From assembly GCF_000784735.1 (NCBI RefSeq), contig NZ_JSYG01000034.1:88393-152392 (forward strand): a stretch of DNA of 64,000 nt, given 5' to 3'. The translations under genes and the position numbers were made by a program. Origin of the DNA: Dickeya undicola (GTDB lineage Bacteria > Pseudomonadota > Gammaproteobacteria > Enterobacterales > Enterobacteriaceae). The notes under the pieces are model-generated. The model ran no database searches. It had not been told where the DNA came from and saw nothing but the letters and a program-made list of their open reading frames with translations. Of this stretch, positions 22,798 through 32,584 are shown in pieces (within the stretch, counting starts at the first letter, position 1; each line of letters begins with the position of its first letter).

Positions 22798-23208
22798 ATG
22801 GATAAACCGCACCTGACGATTAGCGAGCTGGATGCCGAACGCCTGGATGCGCTGCTGGAGCAACCCGCTTTTGCCGATACAGAGGTGGCTCAGGCCCTGA
22901 GTGAAGAACTGGACCGGGCGGATATCGTCCAGCCAGTCGAAATTCCGGCCGATGTGGTTACCATGAACAGCCGGGTTCGGTTCCGCGACCTGCTCACGAC
23001 GGAAGAACATATCCGCACGCTGGTCTATCCGGCCAGCCTGAAAGACAGCCGGGAACAGATCTCGGTCATGGCACCACTTGGCGCTGCGCTGCTCGGTATG
23101 CATATCGGCAACAGCATCGCCTGGCCGTTACCAAATGGTGAAGAAACGCGGATTGAAGTGATCGAACTGCTCTATCAGCCGGAAGCGGCAGGCGAATACC
23201 ACCGCTGA
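22798..23208 (+). CDS. rnk: Regulator of nucleoside diphosphate kinase, GreA/GreB-like
   Basis: 136 residues from the ATG at 22798, with GGAGAG upstream. A short N-terminal coiled coil ([17 protein letters not shown]) precedes a GreA/GreB C-terminal domain ([22 protein letters not shown]). Rnk binds RNA polymerase and anti-terminates or competes with Gre factors. In E. coli K-12 rnk is not next to the nitrogen PTS genes, so its place here differs. Confidence 0.93.
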   Translation: MDKPHLTISELDAERLDALLEQPAFADTEVAQALSEELDRADIVQPVEIPADVVTMNSRVRFRDLLTTEEHIRTLVYPASLKDSREQISVMAPLGAALLGMHIGNSIAWPLPNGEETRIEVIELLYQPEAAGEYHR

Positions 23209-23228
23209 TAAGCGGTGACAGTGCTGAA

Positions 23229-23255
23229 CGACTGCCCTGAATCTCCGGGCAGTCG
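23229..23255. terminator. Hairpin terminator between rnk and pmbA
   Basis: Perfect 9-bp stem CGACTGCCC / GGGCAGTCG with a 9-base loop between convergent genes. The minus-strand upstream side has an A/T run at 23264-23270. Confidence 0.65.
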
Positions 23256-23272
23256 ATATCGTTAAAAAAACC

Positions 23273-24613
23273 TTACACCCCGGCAATCTTCATCGATGGT
23301 AACAAAACCGAACCGCACTGGATGTTGCTACGCGTCTCGATATCATCACCGATGGTCACCATGTTACGCAGCATATCTTTCAGGTTGCCAGCAATAGTGA
23401 TTTCGCTCACTGGATACTGAATTTCGCCGTTCTCCACCCAGAATCCGGCCGCACCACGGGAATAATCCCCGGTTACCGCACTCACGCCTTGCCCCATCAG
23501 GCTGGTGACCAGCAGCCCGGTGCCCATTTCCTTCAACATGCCGTCAAAGTCCAGCCCGCGCCCGGCAATACGCCAGTTATGAATCCCACCCGCATGGCCG
23601 GTACTTTTCATGCCCAATTTACGACCGGCATACGTGGTCAACAGCCAGGTTTGCAATACGCCATCTCTGACAATATCACGCTGCTCGGTACGAACCCCTT
23701 CACTGTCGAATGGGGTGGACGCTAATCCTTTACGTAAATGCGGCAGTTCCTGAATAGTCAGCCATTCCGGCAGAATCTGTTTGCCGAGACTATCCAGCAG
23801 GAAGGTAGATTTACGGTAAACGCTACTGCCGCTGATGGCACCAACCAGATGGCCGAACAATCCGGTCGCTACCTCGGCGGAGAACATCACTGGCGCTTCC
23901 ATGGTGGCCAGTTTACGCGGCGACAGGCGTGCCAGCGTCCGGCGGGCGCACTCTTCCCCAACCCACGTCGGCGAGCTTAGGTCGCCCAGCGCACGGCCGA
24001 TGGTGTAAGCGTAATCGCGCTCCATCTCGCCGTTGTGCTCGGCAATCACACTGACCGACATGGAGTGTCGGCTGGAGCAGTAGCTTTGCAGCATACCGTG
24101 GCTGTTGCCGAATACCTTGATACCGTAGTGACTGTTGAAGCTGCCGCCCTCGGTGTTGGTGATGCGCTTGTCAGCTTTCAGCGCCGCTTGTTCAGCAGCT
24201 GCTGCCAATTCGATGCCGCGATCGGCGTCCAGCTCTGCTGGGTGGAACAAGTCCAGATCCGGTGCCTCAAACGCCAGCAGATCTTTGTCCGCCGGGCCAG
24301 AGCATGGGTCAACCGACGTGTAACGGGCAATATCCAACGCCGCCTGCACCGTGCGGGCAATGGCATCCGGGCTCATGTCGGTAGACGACGCGCTGCCCTT
24401 ACGCTGTTGATAGTAGACGGTAATACCGAGCGCACCGTCACTGTTGAATTCGACGTTTTCAACTTCACCATACCGGGAGCTGACGCTGATCCCCGTTGTT
24501 TTCGTGACGGCAACTTCCGCCGCATCAGAACCGGCACGGGCCAATTCCAGCGCCTGCGATACCGCCTGTTCCAGCACTTTACGCTGTTCTGCAACCTGAG
24601 TGATTATTGTCAT
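23273..24613 (-). CDS. pmbA: Metalloprotease subunit PmbA (TldE)
   Basis: 446 residues from the ATG at 24613. U62 family, close to E. coli PmbA along its whole length ([51 protein letters not shown]). With TldD it forms the heterodimeric protease that trims peptides such as microcin B17 and degrades CcdA. The catalytic HExxH is on TldD, encoded at 31093-32538. The frame is open 16 codons further upstream without support. Confidence 0.96.
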   Translation of the reverse strand: MTIITQVAEQRKVLEQAVSQALELARAGSDAAEVAVTKTTGISVSSRYGEVENVEFNSDGALGITVYYQQRKGSASSTDMSPDAIARTVQAALDIARYTSVDPCSGPADKDLLAFEAPDLDLFHPAELDADRGIELAAAAEQAALKADKRITNTEGGSFNSHYGIKVFGNSHGMLQSYCSSRHSMSVSVIAEHNGEMERDYAYTIGRALGDLSSPTWVGEECARRTLARLSPRKLATMEAPVMFSAEVATGLFGHLVGAISGSSVYRKSTFLLDSLGKQILPEWLTIQELPHLRKGLASTPFDSEGVRTEQRDIVRDGVLQTWLLTTYAGRKLGMKSTGHAGGIHNWRIAGRGLDFDGMLKEMGTGLLVTSLMGQGVSAVTGDYSRGAAGFWVENGEIQYPVSEITIAGNLKDMLRNMVTIGDDIETRSNIQCGSVLLPSMKIAGV

Positions 24614-24803
24614 CGATTTGCCATAATGAGTGAGAAAACATTCAGATAATCCATGATGCAACGAATGCTGTCCGCCTGCTATTCGTCACCTTACCTCAGA
24701 CGTAAAATGAGGTAGTCTGTGATTGAGTCTAACAGGATCGGCGGACAATTTCGCACAAAGCCCATAACCTGATAGGATCAGCCTCTTTTATTGGGGAGCC
24801 ACG

Positions 24804-25352
24804 ATGAACAAACATCCCGAAGACTGGCAGGATGACGTCCCGGACGCCAGCCAGGACGATGAAGACGAAGAGATAATTTGGGTCAGCAAAAGCGAAATCA
24901 AACGCGATGCTGAAGCCCTGAAAGCGCTGGGCACCGAGCTGGTTGAGCTGGGTAAGAACGCGCTGGAGCGCATCCCGCTGGATGAAGACCTGCGTGCCGC
25001 GATTGAACTGGCACAGCGCATCACCAAGGAAGGCCGCCGCCGTCAGTTGCAGCTGATTGGCAAGATGCTGCGCGCCCGCGACCCGGAGCCCATCCAGACC
25101 GCGCTGGACAAGCTGCGCAACCGTCACAACCAGCAGGTGTCGCTGTTCCACAAACTGGAGCAGTTGCGCGACCGGTTGGTAAACGAGGGCGACGGCGCGA
25201 TTCCGGACATCCTGGCGCTTTATCCGCAGGCCGACCGCCAGCAACTGCGCTCGCTGGTGCGTAACGCTCAGAAAGAAAAAGCCGCTAATAAGCCGTCCAA
25301 ATCAGCCCGGCAGATTTTCCAGTATCTGCGCGAACTGGCGGAAGCTGAATAA
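24804..25352 (+). CDS. darP: Ribosome biogenesis factor DarP (YjgA)
   Basis: 182 residues, DUF615. Acidic N-terminus ([31 protein letters not shown]), then an alpha-helical RNA-binding part. DarP helps late 50S assembly. Divergent from pmbA, as in E. coli. GGGGAG precedes the ATG. Confidence 0.95.
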   Translation: MNKHPEDWQDDVPDASQDDEDEEIIWVSKSEIKRDAEALKALGTELVELGKNALERIPLDEDLRAAIELAQRITKEGRRRQLQLIGKMLRARDPEPIQTALDKLRNRHNQQVSLFHKLEQLRDRLVNEGDGAIPDILALYPQADRQQLRSLVRNAQKEKAANKPSKSARQIFQYLRELAEAE

Positions 25353-25360
25353 TTTCAGGC

Positions 25361-25385
25361 AGGCACCTTCCGGTGCCTACTTTTT
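25361..25385 (+). terminator. Terminator of darP
   Basis: 7-bp stem AGGCACC / GGTGCCT, loop TTCC, followed by ACTTTTT. Confidence 0.85.
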
Positions 25386-26010
25386 ATTTGGTTGACGCCA
25401 CCAGCGCGGAGCCGGCGAAAATGAACAGGGTGCCGGTGGCGCGGTTGAACAACCGCAGGCGACGCGGATGGGCAAACAGCGCCGATACGCGGTGACCCAT
25501 GCAGGCGTAAGTAAACATGATGCTGAAATCCAGCACCACCCAGGTAAGCGCCAGCAATGCAAACTGCATGGCTTGCGGGGCGCTGGTATCAATAAAATTG
25601 GGAAACAGGGCGGCAAAAAACAGAATATCTTTGGGATTACTGACCCCCACCATAAAACCGTGGCGATAAAGACCTAACACCCCCGGGGCCGTTTCATCAG
25701 CCTCCGCTGACGGCGTCAGAGAATCCTCCCGTGCCCGCCAGGCAGAAATACCGAGCCAGATCAGGTAGAACGCCCCAACCACTTTCAGCACCAGAAACGC
25801 CGTCGCCGACGCGGCCAGAATCGCGCCCAGTCCCAATGCCGATGCCGTCATCAATACCAGCGAACCGGTCGCACCGCCCAGAATCGTCGCCAGCGCGCGC
25901 CGTTGTCCGTAACGCAGGCCATGCGCCATACTGAGCAGCGCCGATGGACCCGGTACGGCGATCAGCACGGCAATAACACCGAGGTAAACCAGCCAAAGAT
26001 GCAAAGTCAT
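25384..26010 (-). CDS. LysE/RhtB family amino acid exporter
   Basis: 208 residues, about six hydrophobic segments; the N-terminal signature VPGPSALLSMAHGLRYGQRRALATILGGATGS is typical of the RhtB branch. Likely exports a neutral amino acid or homoserine lactone-type substrate; the substrate cannot be told from sequence. Convergent with darP. Resembles the leuE/rhtB subfamily, not assigned further. Confidence 0.85.
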   Translation of the reverse strand: MTLHLWLVYLGVIAVLIAVPGPSALLSMAHGLRYGQRRALATILGGATGSLVLMTASALGLGAILAASATAFLVLKVVGAFYLIWLGISAWRAREDSLTPSAEADETAPGVLGLYRHGFMVGVSNPKDILFFAALFPNFIDTSAPQAMQFALLALTWVVLDFSIMFTYACMGHRVSALFAHPRRLRLFNRATGTLFIFAGSALVASTK

Positions 26011-26126
26011 TAATTCTGTCTTCCGTTGATGTCAATTTATCTTACAAGCGGTTAAGGTAACGTTTTCGTTATATTATTTTAAACACAACGAAATAGCAGA
26101 CCACAACCCGAAGAGACTGCTCCCAC

Positions 26127-26627
26127 ATGCCAACGCTATTTATGTATTACGTGGGCGGACGCGCCCAGGGTGCCAACATCGAACTGCATGACGTCCAGTT
26201 TGCCGCCGTGGAACGCCCCGAAGACGGATTTTCTCTGCTGAAAGCCAACTGGTTCGGCGATAAAAGCCAGGTCCATGTCGATAGCTACACCCCCTGTCAG
26301 TGGGCGGACGGCTATGATATCACGCTCAGCAGCCAGCCGTTTCATGGGCGAGAAAAACTCTGGTTCGTCAATATGGGGGGATATCTGCCGAGCAACCCGG
26401 CGGAAGTGCATCAGTTTGGGCTGTTTGTCGCAACGAATGCAGAACAGGCCAAACAGCACGCCAAAGCGGTGCTGCTGACCGAGGTATTCCAGCAGCACAA
26501 AGACGACCTGCGCGATGTAGACGACTGCCTGCCACTCACCCTGCTGGACCGCTGGCACATTCACCTGAACGCCAACCCGACCGGTCGCGTATTACCGCCG
26601 CAGTGGCAGGGCTATCACCCGCTATAA
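26127..26627 (+). CDS. DUF1543 domain protein
   Basis: 166 residues. The N-terminus MYYVGGRAQGANIELHDVQF and paired motifs fit DUF1543, a family of unknown function with two similar halves. No signal peptide or membrane helix. Ends 11 bases before the aaeB stop on the other strand. Confidence 0.75.
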   Translation: MPTLFMYYVGGRAQGANIELHDVQFAAVERPEDGFSLLKANWFGDKSQVHVDSYTPCQWADGYDITLSSQPFHGREKLWFVNMGGYLPSNPAEVHQFGLFVATNAEQAKQHAKAVLLTEVFQQHKDDLRDVDDCLPLTLLDRWHIHLNANPTGRVLPPQWQGYHPL

Positions 26628-26638
26628 TCGCTTCCCGG

Positions 26639-28594
26639 TTAATCGCCGAGCGCGTGTTTATGGCGGTGCAGCAGCACCGTCAGGCGGCCAACCGCATCAA
26701 TAGCCCCCTCTGGCACCTGATGCTCGCGCAGTAGATGCTGGTATTCATCCATCTGTGTCAGTAACCGGGAAAAATGGCGACGGCGATGGTGCTCATGAGC
26801 AGAATCAATCACCTGTGCCGCCGTCACCCGCATCTGACGGTGAAACGCAGACAAACTGCTATTAACCGGTAGCTCCAGCGTCCGCAAACGCTGGTGCATC
26901 AGAATTAACGACAGCGCCAGCCGGTATTTGGCGATGTCATCAGGGAACAGATTCAGTAACAAAAACAGATGCTGGTACAACGCTGGCAGATGATTCTCCC
27001 GCCGACGCGCAGCACGTGTGGATAACGCCGATACCGCACCATACACAAATCGGTTGAGCAGCGCGCGGCCGGTATGCAGCCGGGAGTTGTCTTTGATCAG
27101 CAGTACGACCAGCAGCGCCAGCACACAACCAATGATTTGGCCAAGCGCATTATCCAAAAACGACGATAAATTGAACGACATTGGATTGGACAATGCCAGT
27201 ATATTAAGGGTGCTGACCAACGCCCCCATCGTACCGATTCGTCGTTTCTGTAGTTCAATGCCCAAGACGAATGCCATGATGCCAATACTCAGGCACATCA
27301 ATAATGCGCTCTGCTGCGTGGCAGGCAGAACCAGCATAAACATCAATGCGCCCAGTGGTAATGCTAAAATCGCGCCGATCAGAAAGTCTTTCACCGCCAT
27401 CACCGGGTTAGGCATCCGGGCAACCAACGCGGTGACGATGGCGATCATCAACATACAAACACTGCCGGACGTCCACCCGGACATCAACCAGAACAGGCAC
27501 CCCAGCACAGTTGTCACACCGGTTCGCAGCCCATTAATCATCGCATAGTGCGTTTGAGCGGATTTCGGTTTGGCAAATACCTCTGACGCCAGCAGTTGCT
27601 CCTCCTTTTTACCAATCCGTGCATTGGTTTTTATCCCACGGGATAGCAACTGATAGCGAGCGCACGCTGACAGCCAGCTCACCAATACCGGTGGCAGGCT
27701 TGCACTGTGCGTAGCCGCCAGGTGACGGAGTTGTCGCAACCGACTACGCAGCTCGGCCGGTGTTGAGACAGGGTTATCCAGCAGCATGACGATTCCGCCG
27801 TGCAGCACGGCCCTCTCTTCACGCAGCACTAGCCAGACTTCGCAGCTCTGTGTAATCAGAGCCCAGGATTCAGACACCAGCGCATTTAATCGACGCTGAC
27901 TCCCTTTCCAACGCGAAGACTCCATCGACAAAATGCTTCCCATGTCATTCAACGCTTTGGTTTTCCTGACCAGGCTATGCCAGTCTGCATCCAGCTCATC
28001 GCCACTAATGCCGTTGACGCAGCGCTGCAAGAATTGGTATTGCGCCAGCAATAATTCATCCACGGAGTGATCGAGAGCGGGTTTGACCGAGCGCGGGGAA
28101 AACAGCAAATCGGCTAAAATAGCGCAGACAATACCCAGCACAATCTCACTACACCGTTCCACGGCTAGCTGCGGCAATTGCTGCGGAGCCCCCTGGCTGG
28201 CTAGCAAAATGATCAGCGTGGTGTAGCCAGACAGCGCAAAAATGTAGGAATTCTCCATTTTCACCAGCGATGACATCCAGACGCAAAAACCCGCCCAGAC
28301 GCAGCACAGCAACAGCATCACGACAGGAGCCCGAATCGTCGACATGATGATCACCAGCGCACCGAAGCAACCGATAAACGTGCCGATAATGCGCAGGATA
28401 CCGCGATGCCGAATTGCGCCGGAAAACGGTTCTCCTCCGGCCACAAACGCAGGGGCGGAAATCACCAGCGCCGCAGTTAACGCCGCAGTACGGGGAGAAC
28501 CCATCTGAAAATAAAATCCGACGATTAGCGGCATGACTACCGCCAGGCTGATTTTTAACGCAAAACGCAGCCGTGCCAGGGGAGAATTATGCAT
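26639..28594 (-). CDS. aaeB: p-Hydroxybenzoic acid efflux pump subunit AaeB
   Basis: 651 residues, FUSC family: two blocks of transmembrane helices (about 10-170 and 350-500), each followed by a cytoplasmic helical domain. Close to E. coli AaeB ([45 protein letters not shown]). With AaeA it exports aromatic carboxylic acids, a useful function in plant tissue rich in hydroxybenzoates. Preceded by aaeA with 14 bases between. Confidence 0.95.
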   Translation of the reverse strand: MHNSPLARLRFALKISLAVVMPLIVGFYFQMGSPRTAALTAALVISAPAFVAGGEPFSGAIRHRGILRIIGTFIGCFGALVIIMSTIRAPVVMLLLCCVWAGFCVWMSSLVKMENSYIFALSGYTTLIILLASQGAPQQLPQLAVERCSEIVLGIVCAILADLLFSPRSVKPALDHSVDELLLAQYQFLQRCVNGISGDELDADWHSLVRKTKALNDMGSILSMESSRWKGSQRRLNALVSESWALITQSCEVWLVLREERAVLHGGIVMLLDNPVSTPAELRSRLRQLRHLAATHSASLPPVLVSWLSACARYQLLSRGIKTNARIGKKEEQLLASEVFAKPKSAQTHYAMINGLRTGVTTVLGCLFWLMSGWTSGSVCMLMIAIVTALVARMPNPVMAVKDFLIGAILALPLGALMFMLVLPATQQSALLMCLSIGIMAFVLGIELQKRRIGTMGALVSTLNILALSNPMSFNLSSFLDNALGQIIGCVLALLVVLLIKDNSRLHTGRALLNRFVYGAVSALSTRAARRRENHLPALYQHLFLLLNLFPDDIAKYRLALSLILMHQRLRTLELPVNSSLSAFHRQMRVTAAQVIDSAHEHHRRRHFSRLLTQMDEYQHLLREHQVPEGAIDAVGRLTVLLHRHKHALGD

Positions 28595-28608
28595 GATGCT
28601 CTTTCCGC

Positions 28609-29556
28609 TTAACCGAACTCACGCAAACGATGCAGCAGTTGCAGCAGCGGCGACATCGGCCGGGTATTACGCGTCTGTTCACCCGTCACCACCACGGTAG
28701 CGGTGGTCCCAGCCGGGTACAGGTCGCCCCATTGCTGATCAAGGCGAATTTTCACCGGCACCCGCTGCGCCAGCCGCACCCATTCCAGATTGGAGTCCAC
28801 CGTCGCCAGCCCTTTGGTATCAGCGGAACTGCTGCTGTTGGTGACACCCGCCGCGATGCTATCCACCGAGCCGAACAAAATCTGGTTGCTCCCCAACGGG
28901 GTAATTTCCACCCGATAACCGGGCCGCACACCCGCCAGCTTGGTTTCTTCCATGTAGGCCAGCAGATAAAACGAACATTTCTTCACTAACGCCACCGCCG
29001 TCGAGCCACGGGTAATGAATTCGCCAGTATGCACATGCAGGTTGGTGACCCAACCATCGGCTGGAGCCCGTACTACCGTGCGCGCCAGGTCGAGTTTCGC
29101 CAGTTCCAGTTCAGCCTGCGCCTTCGCCAGTTGGTGCTGCGTGGTCTGCAACGCATTGCCGGATTGTTCTATTTCTTCGCGCGACATCGCCTGCACGCCG
29201 AGGCGCAAACGACGCGCCGACTCTCGTTTTTTCTCATCGACCAGCGCCTGATAATAGTCCACATCAGCCTGTGCCTGTTCCAGCGCCTGTTGGTAACGCG
29301 GTTGGTCAACCACGAACAGCACATCGCCTTGCTTCACTGGCTGGTTATCCTGCACTTTCACATCGGTCAGCAGGCCACTGACATCGGGAGCAATCGCCAC
29401 CACATCAGCACTGAAACGGGCATCGCGGGTCCAGGGAGATTCGGTGTAAAACGACCACACTCGCACCAGCGCTACCGCAGCCAGCAACACCAGCACGAGC
29501 GTGATGGCTATGCGGCTCACTTTCTTTATCATCACTTTTAAAACAGATGCTTTCAC
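28609..29556 (-). CDS. aaeA: p-Hydroxybenzoic acid efflux pump subunit AaeA
   Basis: 315 residues from a GTG at 29556, with GAGG five bases upstream; an ATG at 29532 (307 residues) is the alternative and lacks a good site. HlyD-type membrane fusion protein: an N-terminal helix ([17 protein letters not shown]), a biotinyl-lipoyl half ([21 protein letters not shown]), a helical hairpin and a beta-barrel. It links AaeB across the periplasm. Confidence 0.94.
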   Translation of the reverse strand: MKASVLKVMIKKVSRIAITLVLVLLAAVALVRVWSFYTESPWTRDARFSADVVAIAPDVSGLLTDVKVQDNQPVKQGDVLFVVDQPRYQQALEQAQADVDYYQALVDEKKRESARRLRLGVQAMSREEIEQSGNALQTTQHQLAKAQAELELAKLDLARTVVRAPADGWVTNLHVHTGEFITRGSTAVALVKKCSFYLLAYMEETKLAGVRPGYRVEITPLGSNQILFGSVDSIAAGVTNSSSSADTKGLATVDSNLEWVRLAQRVPVKIRLDQQWGDLYPAGTTATVVVTGEQTRNTRPMSPLLQLLHRLREFG

Positions 29557-29563
29557 AACAACC

Positions 29564-29767
29564 TCAAAGACCGAAATGAAACAGCAGGTAGAACAGGCAG
29601 ACAAACAGTGCAGTATTAAACAACGCCGGATGCCACACGTAATCGTAGATACCGGTAGGATGTAGTAGCCGGATACCAATAAAAAACAGCGCCAGCGTCA
29701 CCAACAGCACAAAAAACACGGGCGGAAACGACAGGCCGAATAGCACCATGACCGGGAGTGAATGCAT
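29564..29767 (-). CDS. aaeX: Small membrane protein AaeX
   Basis: 67 residues from the ATG at 29767, preceded by GAAGGA. Two transmembrane helices; the motifs GLSFPPVFF and [19 protein letters not shown] match E. coli AaeX (DUF1656). First gene of aaeXAB; the aaeA start is 7 bases after the stop. Confidence 0.95.
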   Translation of the reverse strand: MHSLPVMVLFGLSFPPVFFVLLVTLALFFIGIRLLHPTGIYDYVWHPALFNTALFVCLFYLLFHFGL

Positions 29768-30101
29768 CCTCTGTTCCTTCTTGATTGACTGCCACATTGC
29801 CATCACGTGTGTCAGCCATACCTAGGCCGGTGATGGGAAAAGACGGATACCCACTCCCACCGACATCACTGCCGATGGCTGAAAGACACAGCGTTAATTG
29901 AATAATCACGACGGTGGGGATCTGATGTAATGCAGAGTACTTGCGACGTTAAATCAGCGTATTAACCCCTTTGGAACGACCACAGCAGCAAACACGAGTA
30001 ATCAGGTCCGCTCTTCGTGGTTAAACCAGCTATATTATGAAACGTTATTATTATGTTATCTACGCAGTGTGATCTAAATCACTTTTAAGCTAGGGTTAAC
30101 A
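29768..30101. other. Intergenic region between aaeX and aaeR
   Basis: 334 bases without a gene, holding the divergent promoters. The one site I can name is a CRP-like palindrome at 30068-30083. The left half shows no clear repeats or hairpins. Confidence 0.6.
30068..30083. promoter_or_regulatory. CRP-like binding site upstream of aaeR
   Basis: TGTGATCTAAATCACT matches the consensus TGTGA, six bases, TCACA at nine of ten positions. Ends 18 bases before the aaeR ATG, so binding near or over the aaeR promoter would more likely repress aaeR or act on the divergent operon. Confidence 0.6.
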
Positions 30102-31046
30102 ATGGAACGATTAAAGAGTATGTCGGTCTTCGCCAGCGTCGTGGAGTTCGGTTCATTTACTGCGGCAGCTCGCCAGTTGGAGATGAGCGTATCCGCCGTT
30201 AGCCAGACCGTTACCCGGCTGGAAGATGAATTGCAGGTGAAACTGCTCAACCGCAGCACTCGCAGCATCGGACTCACGGAAGCTGGCAGAATTTATTACC
30301 ACGGTTGCCGCCGCATGTTGCACGAAGCGCAGGAAGTGCATGAGCAGTTATATGCCTTCAACAACACACTGATCGGTACGTTACATATTGGTAGTTCCGC
30401 CACGATGGCGCAAAACGTGCTCGCTACCATGACGGCCGATATGCTGAAGGAATACCCAGGATTGTCGGTCAACCTGGTGTGTGGCATTCCCGCACCAGAC
30501 CTGATTGCCGACGGGTTAGACATCGTCATTCGGGTTGGGGCGTTGCAAGATTCCAGCCTGTACAGTACCCGTATCGGTTCGATGCCGATGGTGGTTTGCG
30601 CGTCCAAAAGCTATCTTGCGCAAAACAGCGTGCCGGAAAAGCCCGGTGATGTGAGCAATGCGTCCTGGCTGGAGTACAGTGTCCGCCCACACAGTGAATT
30701 TGAGCTGATAGCGCCAGAAGGCATCACCACCCGGCTGATGCCACAAGGGCGCTTCGTCACCAATGACCCGTTGACGCTGATTCGCTGGCTGAAACACGGT
30801 GCAGGCATCGCCTATGTGCCGCTGATGTGGGTGTTTGAAGAGATCAAGCGCGGCGAAATAGAGATCCTGTTCCCGCGTTATCATTCAGACCCGCGTCCGG
30901 TCTATGCGCTCTACACCCGCCGCGACAATCTGCCGCTGAAAGTACAGGTGTGCATTAATTACCTGACCGAGTATTTCAACAAGGTAGCGTTAATCTATCA
31001 GGGATACCGGCAGGAAAATCCGCAAAGCACGTTGTCGCAGAAATAA
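30102..31046 (+). CDS. aaeR: LysR-type regulator of the aae operon
   Basis: 314 residues. N-terminal winged HTH (FGSFTAAARQLEMSVSAVSQTVTRLE) and a LysR substrate-binding domain. In E. coli AaeR activates aaeXAB with aromatic acids as inducers. Divergent from aaeX here as well. The reading frame ends inside the terminator stem at 31046. Confidence 0.94.
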   Translation: MERLKSMSVFASVVEFGSFTAAARQLEMSVSAVSQTVTRLEDELQVKLLNRSTRSIGLTEAGRIYYHGCRRMLHEAQEVHEQLYAFNNTLIGTLHIGSSATMAQNVLATMTADMLKEYPGLSVNLVCGIPAPDLIADGLDIVIRVGALQDSSLYSTRIGSMPMVVCASKSYLAQNSVPEKPGDVSNASWLEYSVRPHSEFELIAPEGITTRLMPQGRFVTNDPLTLIRWLKHGAGIAYVPLMWVFEEIKRGEIEILFPRYHSDPRPVYALYTRRDNLPLKVQVCINYLTEYFNKVALIYQGYRQENPQSTLSQK

Positions 31047-31071
31047 ATCAGGCCGCATCGGCGGCCTGATT
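31046..31071. terminator. Bidirectional terminator between aaeR and tldD
   Basis: Perfect 10-bp stem AATCAGGCCG / CGGCCTGATT, loop CATCGG. It overlaps the last base of the aaeR stop and serves two convergent genes. Confidence 0.75.
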
Positions 31072-31092
31072 GAGCAACGAATGAAACAACGC

Positions 31093-32538
31093 TTAGGCGG
31101 TGCCACCCACTGTAATGTTGTCGAGCTTCAAGGTCGGCTGACCGACGCCGACCGGCAGGCTTTGCCCTTCCTTGCCGCATACCCCGACGCCTCTATCCAG
31201 CGCCAGATCGTTGCCAACCATCGAGATCTTCTGCATGGCTTCAATGCCGGAACCAATCAGCGTTGCGCCTTTCACCGGTTTGGTGACACGGCCGTTCTCG
31301 ATCAGGTACGCCTCGGAGGTGGAGAACACGAACTTGCCGGAGGTGATATCCACCTGGCCGCCGCCAAAGTTCGGCGCGTACAAACCATAATCCACACTGG
31401 CGATGATCTCTTCCGGGGTGGATTTGCCTGCCAGCATGTAGGTGTTGGTCATACGCGGCATCGGTAGATGAGCATAAGACTCGCGGCGACCGTTGCCGGT
31501 TGGCGCGACACCCATCAGACGGGCGTTCAGTTTGTCCTGCATGTAACCTTTGAGAATACCGTTCTCAATCAGTACGTTGTATTGACCGGGCACGCCTTCA
31601 TCGTCCATCGCCAGCGAACCACGACGCCCTTCCAGCGTGCCGTCATCCACCACCGTACACAGCTCGGATGCTACCAGCTTGCCGACCTGACCGCTAAACA
31701 CCGAGGTGCCGCGACGGTTGAAGTCGCCTTCCAGACCGTGCCCGACCGCTTCGTGCAACAGCACTCCCGGCCAGCCAGCGCCCAGAACCACCGGCATCAT
31801 CCCCGCCGGTGCCGCCACGGCGGACAAATTGACCAATGCCATGCGCACCGCTTCTTTGGCCCAGGCCTCCGCCCGCACTTCGCCATCCGCCTGCTGCCAG
31901 AAATAGTCGTAGCCGGTACGCGCGCCGCCGCCGCTGGAACCGCGTTCACGGCGGCCGTTTTCTTCCACCAGCACGCTGACGGACAACCGCACCAGCGGGC
32001 GAACGTCCGCTGCCAGCGTGCCATCGGTGGCCGCCACCAGAATCAGCTCATACACGCCGGTCAGACTGGCGGTGACTTCCTGCACACGCGCATCCGCCGC
32101 GCGGGCGGTGGCGTCAACCCGTTGTAGCAGCGCGATTTTCTCTTCACGAGTCAGGCTGTCCAGCGGATTGGCCTGCGGGTACAGGCCGCGATGCGGCACT
32201 TCGCCCAGCGTTTTAACCGCGCCGTTGCCCTGCTCGCGCACAATGCTGCGTGCGGCCTGCGCGCTTTGCTGCAGCGCGTTGAGCGTAATTTGATCGGCGT
32301 AGGCAAAACCGGTCTTCTCGCCATTAATGGCCCGGATACCCACGCCCTGATCGATATGATAAGAACCGTCCTTGATGATGCGGTCTTCCAGCACCCAGGA
32401 TTCATGGTAGCTTGACTGAAAATACAGGTCGGCGTAGTCGATACGCCGTTCACTCAACGTGCCTAGAATAGACTGTAAATCCTGATGGTTCAGTTTATTG
32501 GCCGTGAGTAATTGCTCACTGACAAACGTCAGACTCAT
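31093..32538 (-). CDS. tldD: Metalloprotease TldD
   Basis: 481 residues. U62 peptidase with the zinc motif [11 protein letters not shown] near residue 260. Acts with PmbA. Both subunits lie in this window 6.5 kb apart, as in some other enterobacteria only distantly. Last gene of a minus-strand run with yhdP; 46 bases separate them. Confidence 0.97.
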   Translation of the reverse strand: MSLTFVSEQLLTANKLNHQDLQSILGTLSERRIDYADLYFQSSYHESWVLEDRIIKDGSYHIDQGVGIRAINGEKTGFAYADQITLNALQQSAQAARSIVREQGNGAVKTLGEVPHRGLYPQANPLDSLTREEKIALLQRVDATARAADARVQEVTASLTGVYELILVAATDGTLAADVRPLVRLSVSVLVEENGRRERGSSGGGARTGYDYFWQQADGEVRAEAWAKEAVRMALVNLSAVAAPAGMMPVVLGAGWPGVLLHEAVGHGLEGDFNRRGTSVFSGQVGKLVASELCTVVDDGTLEGRRGSLAMDDEGVPGQYNVLIENGILKGYMQDKLNARLMGVAPTGNGRRESYAHLPMPRMTNTYMLAGKSTPEEIIASVDYGLYAPNFGGGQVDITSGKFVFSTSEAYLIENGRVTKPVKGATLIGSGIEAMQKISMVGNDLALDRGVGVCGKEGQSLPVGVGQPTLKLDNITVGGTA

Positions 32539-32584
32539 AGAATGTCACTCTTATTGTCAATGTCATCAGATAACCAGACCGCAG

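Noticed and set aside
30068..30083. The palindrome before aaeR as an FNR site
   Set aside because: FNR needs TTGAT and ATCAA; here the outer bases are G and C. It fits CRP better.
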